Positions 8,713 through 16,141 of a stretch of 64,000 nt of DNA are shown piece by piece. Where the stretch lies: NCBI GenBank assembly GCA_016930575.1, contig JAFGGL010000006.1:1-64000 (forward strand). The letters are read 5' to 3'. Each line of letters opens with the position of its first letter. The first letter of the stretch is position 1. A program made the position numbers and the translations under genes. The notes under the pieces were generated by a model that was not told the DNA's origin, ran no database searches, and was given only the letters and a program-made list of their open reading frames with translations. The DNA comes from Clostridiales bacterium. Its GTDB lineage: Bacteria; Bacillota; Clostridia; Christensenellales; Aristaeellaceae.

Positions 8713-10110
8713 ATGCCGGATCGAAACATGAGTACGGCGCAGACCCCGATGCCCGCACAGGATCCGGAAATCCGCGCGCACAATTTTCAGGAGGTCGCGC
8801 TCGGATATACCAAAGACATGGCGATCAGCGAGGCGAAGCGCTGCCTGGACTGCAAACACAAACCCTGCGTGGCGCAATGCCCCGTGATGATCGACATTCC
8901 CGCGTTTATCGGCAAAGTCGCGCAGGGCGATATGGAAGCCGCGTATGAGGTTTTAAGCGCAAACACCTCCCTGCCCGCCGTCTGCGGCCGCGTATGCCCG
9001 CAGGAGGTGCAGTGCGAACAAGTATGCGTGCGAAGCAAAAAAGGCGAGAGCGTAGCCATCGGCAGGCTGGAGCGCTTCGTCGCCGACTGGCACAGGGAAC
9101 ACAGCCATACCAAACCCAATAAACCAGCGCCGAACGGGCACAGGGTGGCCGTCGTCGGCGCAGGCCCCGCCGGGCTGACCTGCGCGGGCGATTTGGCAAA
9201 GCTCGGGTACGAGGTCGTTATTTTTGAAGCCCTGCATATGGCGGGCGGCGTTCTGGTGTACGGCATTCCGGAGTTCCGGCTCCCCAAGGACATCGTCGCC
9301 TATGAAATCGATAATGTCAAAGCCCTCGGCGTGAAGATCAAGACCAACGTGGTCATCGGAAAGACCCTGACGATCGACGAGCTGTTTGCGCAGGGATTCG
9401 AAGCCGTGTTCATCGGCAGCGGCGCGGGGCTTCCACACTTCATGCACATTCCGGGCGAAAACCTTAAAGGCGTGTACAGCGCCAACGAATACCTGACGCG
9501 CATCAATCTGATGAAGGCATATCGCGAAAACAGCCGTACGCCGATTAAGAAAAGCGACGCCGTCGCGGTGGTCGGCGGCGGCAACGTCGCGATGGACGCC
9601 GCGCGCTGCGCCAAACGGCTGGGCGCGAAAACCGTGTATATCGTCTACCGGCGCGGCCGCGAAGAACTGCCCGCGAGGCTGGAAGAGGTGGAGCACGCGG
9701 AAGAGGAAGGCATCCTCTTCAAGTTGCTTTGCGCCCCAACGGAGGTGCTCGGCGATGAAAACGGCTGGGTCAAAGGCCTGAAATGCATCGCCATGGAACT
9801 CGGCGATCCGGACGAAAGCGGTCGGCGCAGACCCGTCCCCAAACCGGACAGCGAATTCATCCTGGACGTGGATACGATGATCATGGCGATCGGCACCAGT
9901 CCGAATCCCCTGCTGTGTCAGACGACGAACGGGCTTGAGACCAACAAGTTCGGCTGTCTCGTCACCCGAAACGAAGACGGGCTGACCAGCTGCGACCGCG
10001 TTTACGCCGGCGGCGACGCCGTGATCGGCGCGGCGACGGTCATCCTCGCCATGGGTGCGGGCAAGCGCGCTGCCGCAGCTATCCACAGGGAGATTACAGG
10101 CAAACCGTAA
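8713..10110 (+). CDS. nfnB: NADPH-dependent glutamate synthase-like subunit NfnB (GltA)
   Basis: A 465-residue flavoprotein that, with NfnA, couples NADH and reduced ferredoxin oxidation to NADP+ reduction in the cytoplasm. The N-terminal part binds two [4Fe-4S] clusters (CLDCKHKPCVAQCP and CGRVCPQEVQCEQVCV); then come an FAD-binding GAGPAGL at about 175, and an NAD(P)-binding GGGNVAMDAARCAKRLG. Length equals that of the GltA/NfnB family. The start with GGAGGG ahead gives the usual N-terminus; the track start is 32 codons earlier and lies inside nfnA. It could be annotated as glutamate synthase small chain, but no large subunit is nearby and the NfnA pairing is decisive. Confidence 0.92.
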   Translation: MPDRNMSTAQTPMPAQDPEIRAHNFQEVALGYTKDMAISEAKRCLDCKHKPCVAQCPVMIDIPAFIGKVAQGDMEAAYEVLSANTSLPAVCGRVCPQEVQCEQVCVRSKKGESVAIGRLERFVADWHREHSHTKPNKPAPNGHRVAVVGAGPAGLTCAGDLAKLGYEVVIFEALHMAGGVLVYGIPEFRLPKDIVAYEIDNVKALGVKIKTNVVIGKTLTIDELFAQGFEAVFIGSGAGLPHFMHIPGENLKGVYSANEYLTRINLMKAYRENSRTPIKKSDAVAVVGGGNVAMDAARCAKRLGAKTVYIVYRRGREELPARLEEVEHAEEEGILFKLLCAPTEVLGDENGWVKGLKCIAMELGDPDESGRRRPVPKPDSEFILDVDTMIMAIGTSPNPLLCQTTNGLETNKFGCLVTRNEDGLTSCDRVYAGGDAVIGAATVILAMGAGKRAAAAIHREITGKP

Positions 10111-10135
10111 TTATCGTTGGATTCAGTTTCTTCAG

Positions 10136-10236
10136 AAGGTCTTGCATGCCAGGAGCCAAAGGAGGAAAGCGCTGAGCTTACTCAACCGTAAGTGCTGCGC
10201 TTGCCGATCTGATGGCGACAGCGCAGACGAGGCCTT
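10136..10236. ncRNA. structured repeat element, copy 1 (candidate ncRNA or REP-like unit)
   Basis: A stem-loop region between the convergent nfnB and DUF1292 genes that recurs near 47.5 kb. Shared blocks are ATGCYAGGA, TGAGCTTACTC, GTAAGTG and CGCAGA in the same order and spacing. In this copy the central hairpin pairs AAGCGC with GCGCTT around an inner CTTAC/GTAAG stem, and AAGGTC pairs with GGCCTT as the closing helix. The other copy keeps these pairings with different bases. Both strands are possible; a strong plus-strand terminator just downstream favours a rightward transcript. No known RNA family is recognised. Confidence 0.55.
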
Positions 10237-10253
10237 ATGGACGAACTGAAAGA

Positions 10254-10282
10254 CGGGCGGCCATACAGACCGCCCGATTTTT
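10254..10282 (+). terminator. intrinsic terminator after nfnB / repeat element
   Basis: A 7-bp GC stem (CGGGCGG / CCGCCCG) with a 9-base loop, followed by ATTTTT on the plus strand. On the minus strand it would also sit downstream of the DUF1292 gene. Confidence 0.8.
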
Positions 10283-10344
10283 CGTTTCCATTATTCAGTT
10301 TTCCGATCTGCAATCCTTGCACGCAACGGTAACGGAGCGCGGCT

Positions 10345-10725
10345 TCAGTCTTCGTCGCCGCCTGACATATCCTCGTCAAACGTTGCTTCCGCCACGCGGA
10401 TTAATTGCTCCAGCAGATCCTCGTCTTCCACGGGCACAAACTCTTCCGTGTCGTCGTCCTCCTCCGAAGGTACGACTTTCATTATATAGAGTTCCACTGC
10501 CTCGTCGGCGCAATCCTCGTGCCCGCAATCGCAGTGGTCATGGCCGTCGTCCGCCTGTTGGACATCGCCCAGGATAACGTACTCTTCACCGTTATAAAAG
10601 AAATAGCGGATGACTTCCAGGAGAATTTTGTTCCCGTCTTCGTCGACACCTTCGATGAGATCAGCCTTCTCCGTCTCGTCTGCGGCCATGCCACCGACCG
10701 TTTGGTCCTCATCTTTGTTGTACAA
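10345..10725 (-). CDS. DUF1292 family protein
   Basis: A small acidic cytoplasmic protein of unknown function. The DUF1292 core is clear: GNKILLEVIRYFFYNGEEYVIL, then ELYIMKV and LEQLIRVAEATFDEDM at the end; a HDHCDCGHEDC patch in the middle could bind metal. The ORF track begins far upstream, but a strong promoter lies inside that extension, so translation must start later. I chose a TTG preceded by GGGGAG at six bases, giving 126 residues; an ATG 12 codons further in is the alternative. In many Firmicutes DUF1292 genes sit near yrvK/ruvX-type genes, which is not the case here. Confidence 0.8.
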   Translation of the reverse strand: MYNKDEDQTVGGMAADETEKADLIEGVDEDGNKILLEVIRYFFYNGEEYVILGDVQQADDGHDHCDCGHEDCADEAVELYIMKVVPSEEDDDTEEFVPVEDEDLLEQLIRVAEATFDEDMSGGDED

Positions 10726-10780
10726 CGGAATCTCCCCGCTTTCCGAGCCATAGTGAACCGACTCATTCGGGCTCACTGTC

Positions 10781-10809
10781 AGTATACACCCATTCGTTGG
10801 TTTTCTCAA
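10781..10809 (-). promoter_or_regulatory. promoter of the DUF1292 gene
   Basis: TTGAGA, 17 bases, TATACT on the minus strand. It lies within the upstream extension of the ORF-track reading frame and so fixes the translation start downstream. Confidence 0.75.
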
Positions 10810-10916
10810 GATTTTTTGGCATATTATGAGGTTGTATTTTACCTGGTACAAGGCAACAGCAGGTGCCGATTGCATTTGCGCCTGCTGTAACAACTTTATA
10901 GCTGATACTTGTTCCG

Positions 10917-11159
10917 TTACCAAACCAAGGTCAGGATCAAAACGACCAAAGCGATGACGCCCATGATGACGCCGCCGATAAAGAGCGCGGCAAGCGTGGC
11001 GTTGTACGCCACGTGCCAGGCTTCCCTTTTGGTCACATCGGTGGAGGGCCGCAGTTCATTGGCCTTAACGCGTCGTCTGGGCGTACGCCTGGGTCTCAGG
11101 TCGGCTACGTCCATGCTGGCAATCACGCGGCCGTCATCGTCATCGTATTGCTTCTTCAT
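10917..11159 (-). CDS. small tail-anchored membrane protein, unknown
   Basis: An 80-residue protein with an acidic start (KKQYDDDDG), a basic middle (RRTPRRRVKANEL) and one C-terminal membrane helix (LAALFIGGVIMGVIALVVLILTLVW). It overlaps the stop of the last ABC transporter gene and is the final gene of that operon. I do not recognise a family. The charge pattern would place the N-terminus in the cytoplasm. An in-frame TTG two codons earlier is another possible start. A role as an accessory of the transporter is only a guess from position. Confidence 0.55.
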   Translation of the reverse strand: MKKQYDDDDGRVIASMDVADLRPRRTPRRRVKANELRPSTDVTKREAWHVAYNATLAALFIGGVIMGVIALVVLILTLVW

Positions 11160-11161
11160 CG

Positions 11162-12127
11162 TCAATCATACAAATGGCACGCGACCTGCCGGCCTTCCAC
11201 GGTTTTTAAGACCGGGACCTCGTGCTTGCAGCGTTCCATGCATTCCGAACAGCGGGTATGAAACTTGCAGCCAGAGGGCGGATTGGCCGGCGAAGGAATG
11301 CTGCCCTGGAGGATGATGCGGTTCATCTTCACAGCGGGGTCCGGCATCGGGATGGCCGAGAACAGCGCTTTGGTATAGGGATGCAGCTGTTTTTCGAAGA
11401 TCGCCTCGCGGATGCCGTATTCCACCATCGAGCCCAAATACATCACGCCGACGTCGGTGGATATATGCTCCACCACCGAAAGGTCGTGCGAGATGAACAG
11501 GTATGCCATGCCGTAATCGTGCTGCAGATCGCTGAGCAGGTTGATGATCTGCGCCTGGATGGACACATCCAGCGCCGACACCGGCTCGTCGCAGACGATA
11601 AAATCTGGCTTCAAAGCCAGCGCGCGCGCGATGCAGATCCTCTGCCGCTGCCCGCCGGAGAACTCATGCGGGTACCTGTCCTTATGATAGGCCTGCAGTC
11701 CGCAGTCTTCCATCACTTTGGTGATGTAATCGTTGAATTCGTCCGGCGGTACGATATTGTGCTCGCGTACGCCCTCGCCGATGATCTCGCCGACCGGCAG
11801 GCGCGGGGAGAGGCTGGAAAAGGGATCCTGAAAGATGATCTGCATGCGCGGACGCATGCTGCGCAGTCCCTGCCTCGAAAGCGAAAAGATGTCAATTCCG
11901 TCAAACAGCACGCTGCCGTCGGTTTTATCATTCAAACGCAGCAGCGTTTTGCCGACCGTCGTTTTTCCGCAGCCGGATTCCCCCACGAGCCCGAGCGTGC
12001 GACCGCGCTCGATTGTGAAATCGACGCCGTCCACAGCCCGGACGTAGCCGGTCACCTGGCTGAACAGGCCGTTTTTGATCGGGAAATATTTCTTCAGGTT
12101 CTGTACCTGTACCAGGACGTTGCTCAT
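11162..12127 (-). CDS. oppF: oligopeptide/dipeptide ABC transporter ATP-binding protein (OppF type)
   Basis: A 321-residue ATPase of the peptide/nickel uptake family that drives import together with OppD. Visible are Walker A GESGCGKTT, the Q loop in MQIIFQDPFSSL, signature FSGGQRQR, Walker B FIVCDEPVSALD and H-loop FISHDLS. The C-terminal oligopeptide extension has Cys-rich GCKFHTRCSECMERC, a motif of this subfamily that can hold an Fe-S cluster. It overlaps the oppD stop by four bases. Confidence 0.93.
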   Translation of the reverse strand: MSNVLVQVQNLKKYFPIKNGLFSQVTGYVRAVDGVDFTIERGRTLGLVGESGCGKTTVGKTLLRLNDKTDGSVLFDGIDIFSLSRQGLRSMRPRMQIIFQDPFSSLSPRLPVGEIIGEGVREHNIVPPDEFNDYITKVMEDCGLQAYHKDRYPHEFSGGQRQRICIARALALKPDFIVCDEPVSALDVSIQAQIINLLSDLQHDYGMAYLFISHDLSVVEHISTDVGVMYLGSMVEYGIREAIFEKQLHPYTKALFSAIPMPDPAVKMNRIILQGSIPSPANPPSGCKFHTRCSECMERCKHEVPVLKTVEGRQVACHLYD

Positions 12128-13278
12128 ACGGGTTCGCTCCCCTCGGAATATAGATAACAGCTCACCTTATGCGTGGGCGACAGCGATATTTCAGGGGGAT
12201 ATTTCCCGTTGCAGGCAGCCAGGCAGTGTTCACACCGGTCCTTGAAATAGCAGTAGTCTGGCATGTTGATGGGATTGGGAACGCTGCCTACGATGGAGAA
12301 CAGGCGGTCTACATGCTTGTTGACGTTGGGTTTGGATTCCATCAGCCCGATGGTGTAGGGATGCCTGGGATTATGGAAGATCTCCGACGCCGTGCCCTTT
12401 TCCACGATCCGGCCGGCATACATCACCACAACGTAATCCGCCATTTCCGCGATCACGCCCAAGTCGTGCGTGATCAGCATGATACTTGCGTTGATCTTAT
12501 CCTTCAGCGTACGCAGCAGGTCCAGTATCTGCGCCTGAATGGTGACGTCCAGCGCCGTGGTCGGCTCGTCGGCAATGATCAGCCTGGGATTGCAGGACAA
12601 CGCCATCGCGATCATCACACGCTGGCGCATGCCGCCCGACAACTCGTGTGGATAGCGCATATACACGCCCTCGGCATTGGCGATGCCGACCGTATCCAGC
12701 GATTCCACGGAACGCTTGCGGACTTCCTCCTTGCTGAGCTCCGGCTGGTGGAGTTTGATGACCTCGTCGATCTGATGCCCGACGCGGAACACCGGGTTGA
12801 GGCTCGTCATCGGCTCCTGAAAGATCATGGAAACCACGTTGCCGCGTATATACTGCATCTCGGACGTCGGCGTTTTCACGACGTTGTAAGTGCCTTTCTT
12901 GGTCTTAAGGCGGATCTCGCCTTCCACCGTCTGCCCCTGGGGGCGCTGCACCAGCTGCATCAGCGAAAGGCTGGTGACCGATTTCCCGCAGCCGGATTCC
13001 CCCACCACGCCGACGGTTTTGCCCTGCGGGACGTCAAAGGAGATCCCGTTGACGGCTTTCACGGTACCGATATCGGTGAAGAAATAGGTGTGTACGTTGT
13101 CAAACTCCACAACGTTGTTCGCATCATGCATGCGGGTTTTGTATTCTCTCTCGTTGACATGCTTACGGTTGCGGGCTTTTTCTATTTCCTCCGTAATACG
13201 CCGGTTTTTGCGGCTGATTCGCCGGGATTCCTTGATGGAAATATAGTCCTGCCCTTTGGTCTTTTCCTTCTGTGTCAC
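12124..13278 (-). CDS. oppD: oligopeptide/dipeptide ABC transporter ATP-binding protein (OppD type)
   Basis: A 384-residue ATPase, partner of OppF. Walker [11 protein letters not shown] loop [12 protein letters not shown], signature LSGGMRQR, Walker [13 protein letters not shown] and H-loop LITHDLG are all intact, as is the C-terminal [15 protein letters not shown] region. The start is a GTG with GGTAGGTGAG ahead and adds a lysine/arginine-rich N-terminus of about 55 residues ([24 protein letters not shown]) before the ATPase domain; this extension is longer than usual. Ten bases separate it from the permease gene upstream. Confidence 0.92.
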   Translation of the reverse strand: MTQKEKTKGQDYISIKESRRISRKNRRITEEIEKARNRKHVNEREYKTRMHDANNVVEFDNVHTYFFTDIGTVKAVNGISFDVPQGKTVGVVGESGCGKSVTSLSLMQLVQRPQGQTVEGEIRLKTKKGTYNVVKTPTSEMQYIRGNVVSMIFQEPMTSLNPVFRVGHQIDEVIKLHQPELSKEEVRKRSVESLDTVGIANAEGVYMRYPHELSGGMRQRVMIAMALSCNPRLIIADEPTTALDVTIQAQILDLLRTLKDKINASIMLITHDLGVIAEMADYVVVMYAGRIVEKGTASEIFHNPRHPYTIGLMESKPNVNKHVDRLFSIVGSVPNPINMPDYCYFKDRCEHCLAACNGKYPPEISLSPTHKVSCYLYSEGSEPV

Positions 13279-13288
13279 TGCCGCTCAC

Positions 13289-15034
13289 CTACCTTTTCAT
13301 CCTCGGGTCGAACGCATCGCGCAGTCCGTCTCCGACGAAGTTGAAACCAAGCACGGTGAGCAGTATCAGCATGCCCGCGGGTATCCAGATAAACCAGTAG
13401 TTCGTCATCACGTATACGTCGCTGGCCGCGTTGATGATCGAGCCCCACGAAGCCATCGGGTATTTGATGCCAAGGCCAAGGAAACTCAACACCGCTTCCG
13501 TAATGATGATTCCGCCCAGGCCCATCGTGGCGTTTACGATCAGCAGCGGCATGACGTTTGGCACGAGGTGCTTGAAGATACGCCTGTACACGCTGACGCC
13601 CGTGGCTTCCGCCGCCACCATAAAGTCCTGTTCGCGCAGCGACAGTATCTGCCCGCGCACGATGCGCGCGATGCCGGTCCAGCCCATCAGGCCCATAATC
13701 AGCATCAATATCATGATTCTGGGTATCGGCTCAACCTGGTACGCGTCCATCACAGCGCCGGTGATGATCATGATCGGCCAGTACGGGATGGAGTTGAACA
13801 GATCGATAAAGCGCATCAGCGCGGTGTCCACCCACCTGCCGAAGTATCCGGCGATGCCGCCGATGATCACGCCGATGATCAGCTCAAAGAAGATAACCAC
13901 AAAGCCGACCATCAGGGAAATACGGCCGCCGTACATCAGGCGCGTTAAAACGTCCATACCGTTTTCGTCGGTACCCAATAAATGTTCATCGGAAGGGTAT
14001 GCGTATTTGTCGAAAAGCTCCGACACCGTTAATGTTTTAATGTTGTAGGTATGATTGACCAGTGAGATCGTGTAATTGATTTCGTCTCCGTCCGCGTTGG
14101 GATAGGTGAAGGACGAAAGCTCATTATACACGGCCGCCCGGATGGCTTCCTTCAAGTCAAGCGACAGGAAGTTGTTTGCGAGATAGGGGTTGACGATCAT
14201 CGTGGAAACCAGCGCGATTGTCCGACCGTCCGTCATGATACGGTGCGACAGGCTTTCTTCCTGCAGCGTATACTTGGCCCCGTCCAGCGTGAAGCTGTCC
14301 TGCTCCTGGGCAATCGCCCGTTCCGCCGCAAGGTGGAACGCATAGGTCGATACGATTTTACTGTCTTCGACCGACGCGCTGTCAAATACGTTCAGGGAAG
14401 CGATGGTCGAATCGATAGGAAGGCCGATTATCGCATTCGTTCCCTGCCCCGCGACATAGGTTTCCCCTTCGAATTCAAAGCTGTGCTCGTCTGCTTTTAC
14501 CGCGGCTTCGTACGCGGCCTTCAATTCCTCGGAGAGTGTTTCGCCTTCTGCCACCGTATAAGAGAACAGCATTTTCCGCGCCGTAACGTTGGCGATGATC
14601 TTGATTCTTGAAATCAGATAATAATCATTTTCCTTTATATAGGAATAATGTACGTCATCCGAAATAAATGTCGAAACTTGCTTTGTCATCGCCAGAATAA
14701 ACTGCGCGAACGCGCCTTTATCGAACTCTTCGCCGGGGGCGGTGATGGTCCTGAGTTCCTCGTTGTAAAGCGCGGCGGCGTATTCCTTGGGAATCTCCTC
14801 CAGTTTCGAGAACGTCTGCTGCTGCTTATACGGCATCAACACACCGCCGACGAAAGAAAACACAAACATGATAACCAGAATAATAAGCCCGGTAATCGCC
14901 AGCTTGTTGCGGATAAACCGCTTCATCACCAGCATTGCGGGCGACAGCACCTTCACGCGGCGTTCGTCGCTCAGGTTCTGGACATCCACGCTGCAGCTTT
15001 CTTCATTTTGATTGATATTTTTATTATCGCTCAT
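13289..15034 (-). CDS. oppC: peptide-type ABC permease with large extracytoplasmic insert (OppC type)
   Basis: The second membrane subunit of the importer, 581 residues where about 300 is normal. A first helix (LAITGLIILVIMFVFSFVGG) is followed by roughly 280 residues of soluble, beta-rich sequence, before the standard permease core starts at HLLGTDENGMDVLTRLMYGGR. The core has five helices and the EAA loop (EAATGVSVYRRIFKHLVPN) that docks onto the ATPases. The insert sits on the outer face by topology and probably contacts the binding protein, which is itself oversized. No frameshift is seen. Confidence 0.9.
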   Translation of the reverse strand: MSDNKNINQNEESCSVDVQNLSDERRVKVLSPAMLVMKRFIRNKLAITGLIILVIMFVFSFVGGVLMPYKQQQTFSKLEEIPKEYAAALYNEELRTITAPGEEFDKGAFAQFILAMTKQVSTFISDDVHYSYIKENDYYLISRIKIIANVTARKMLFSYTVAEGETLSEELKAAYEAAVKADEHSFEFEGETYVAGQGTNAIIGLPIDSTIASLNVFDSASVEDSKIVSTYAFHLAAERAIAQEQDSFTLDGAKYTLQEESLSHRIMTDGRTIALVSTMIVNPYLANNFLSLDLKEAIRAAVYNELSSFTYPNADGDEINYTISLVNHTYNIKTLTVSELFDKYAYPSDEHLLGTDENGMDVLTRLMYGGRISLMVGFVVIFFELIIGVIIGGIAGYFGRWVDTALMRFIDLFNSIPYWPIMIITGAVMDAYQVEPIPRIMILMLIMGLMGWTGIARIVRGQILSLREQDFMVAAEATGVSVYRRIFKHLVPNVMPLLIVNATMGLGGIIITEAVLSFLGLGIKYPMASWGSIINAASDVYVMTNYWFIWIPAGMLILLTVLGFNFVGDGLRDAFDPRMKR

Positions 15035-15046
15035 ATCGCCACCTCC

Positions 15047-16036
15047 TTAATTGATGCGGACGCGCGGATCGACCACGGCGTACATAATATCCGCGACGAT
15101 CAGGCTGACCTGCGTCAATAGGATGAGGAAAACGGAATAAAACATGGTAAACGGAATATCACCGGCTACGATCGCGTTGAACGCGATATACCCGATGCCG
15201 GGAATCTGGAACAGGGTTTCTGTGATCATCGAGCCCACGAACATACTCGGCAGCAGATAGCTCATATACGTAACCAGCGGGATCAAAGTGTTGCGGAACG
15301 CATGGCGATTGATAACGATTCGCTCCGAAAGGCCTTTGGCCCGCGCCGTACGGATATAATCCGAATTTAAAACCTCCAGCATATTGGTGCGCGTATAGCG
15401 CATCAATCCGCCGATGGATAGCATCGCTAATGTAATGACGGGCATGATCATATGCGATCCCATATCGCCGATCTTGTCCCAAATATTGAATTGATCATAA
15501 TACCGCCCGACAAGGCCGTATAAATCCAGCAGTCCAAGTTTAATGGACAGGATATATTTCAACAGTGTCGCAAGGAAAAATGACGGGATAGACAGCCCGA
15601 ACAACGCAAACACCGTAACGAAATAATCGGTTTTTGAGTATTGCTTTCGCGCTGCCAGAATACCCAGGGGAATCGAAACGATCAGCTCAACGAACAATGT
15701 GATCGTATTTAAAATCACGGAATACCAGATAACATCCTTGAATTTTGAAATGACCGTACCGCCGTACAGCCAGGAGTCGCCGAAGTTGCCCTGAATGGCA
15801 TTGCCCGCCCACGCAAAAAACCCTTCGATGATGGATCTGTCCATCCCGTACAGTGCGTTGAGCTGCGCTAAAAGGTCCTGGTATCTCGGCGCTCCGGGGA
15901 TATTGGTAACAAGCATACGCGCTTGCTTTTCTACAAACGAAGAGGGCAAGAAACGAATAACGGCGTATACAATCAGCGCTCCGAAGAACACGATCATCAA
16001 GCCCAGCAGAATCCGTCGTATCAGGAATTTGACCAT
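15047..16036 (-). CDS. oppB: peptide-type ABC permease (OppB type)
   Basis: A 329-residue inner permease with six predicted helices, of normal length. The N-terminus (FLIRRILLGLMIVFFGALIVYAV) and the EAA loop (RAKGLSERIVINRHAFRNTLIP) are typical of the OppB/DppB family. It is 12 bases ahead of the oppC-type gene and follows the binding-protein gene after a stable stem-loop. Confidence 0.93.
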   Translation of the reverse strand: MVKFLIRRILLGLMIVFFGALIVYAVIRFLPSSFVEKQARMLVTNIPGAPRYQDLLAQLNALYGMDRSIIEGFFAWAGNAIQGNFGDSWLYGGTVISKFKDVIWYSVILNTITLFVELIVSIPLGILAARKQYSKTDYFVTVFALFGLSIPSFFLATLLKYILSIKLGLLDLYGLVGRYYDQFNIWDKIGDMGSHMIMPVITLAMLSIGGLMRYTRTNMLEVLNSDYIRTARAKGLSERIVINRHAFRNTLIPLVTYMSYLLPSMFVGSMITETLFQIPGIGYIAFNAIVAGDIPFTMFYSVFLILLTQVSLIVADIMYAVVDPRVRIN

Positions 16037-16083
16037 AATAATGAAACCGCCCTTTATACCGGCTGTGAAATGGCAATTGGGAA

Positions 16084-16111
16084 GGTGAGCCTGCTATGAA
16101 GCAGGCTCACC
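16084..16111 (-). terminator. stem-loop between binding protein and permease genes
   Basis: A perfect 11-bp stem (GGTGAGCCTGC / GCAGGCTCACC) with a six-base loop and no T tract. In ABC operons such hairpins after the first gene usually protect or partly terminate the transcript so that the binding protein is made in excess; this is the likely role here. Confidence 0.65.
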
Positions 16112-16141
16112 TGTTAATCCCATATCACGCGGGCAATGAAT

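Noticed and set aside
8953-10086. 377-residue minus-strand ORF
   Set aside because: Antisense to nfnB, which has intact Fe-S and nucleotide motifs.
10136-10282. Interpretation as tmRNA, 6S RNA or SRP RNA
   Set aside because: None of the conserved cores of these RNAs is present (no tag frame or tRNA-like end, no GGAA/SRP tetraloop region, no 6S bubble).
11222-12157. 311-residue plus-strand ORF and similar frames opposite the ABC ATPases
   Set aside because: Shadow of OppF/OppD, which carry complete ATPase motifs.
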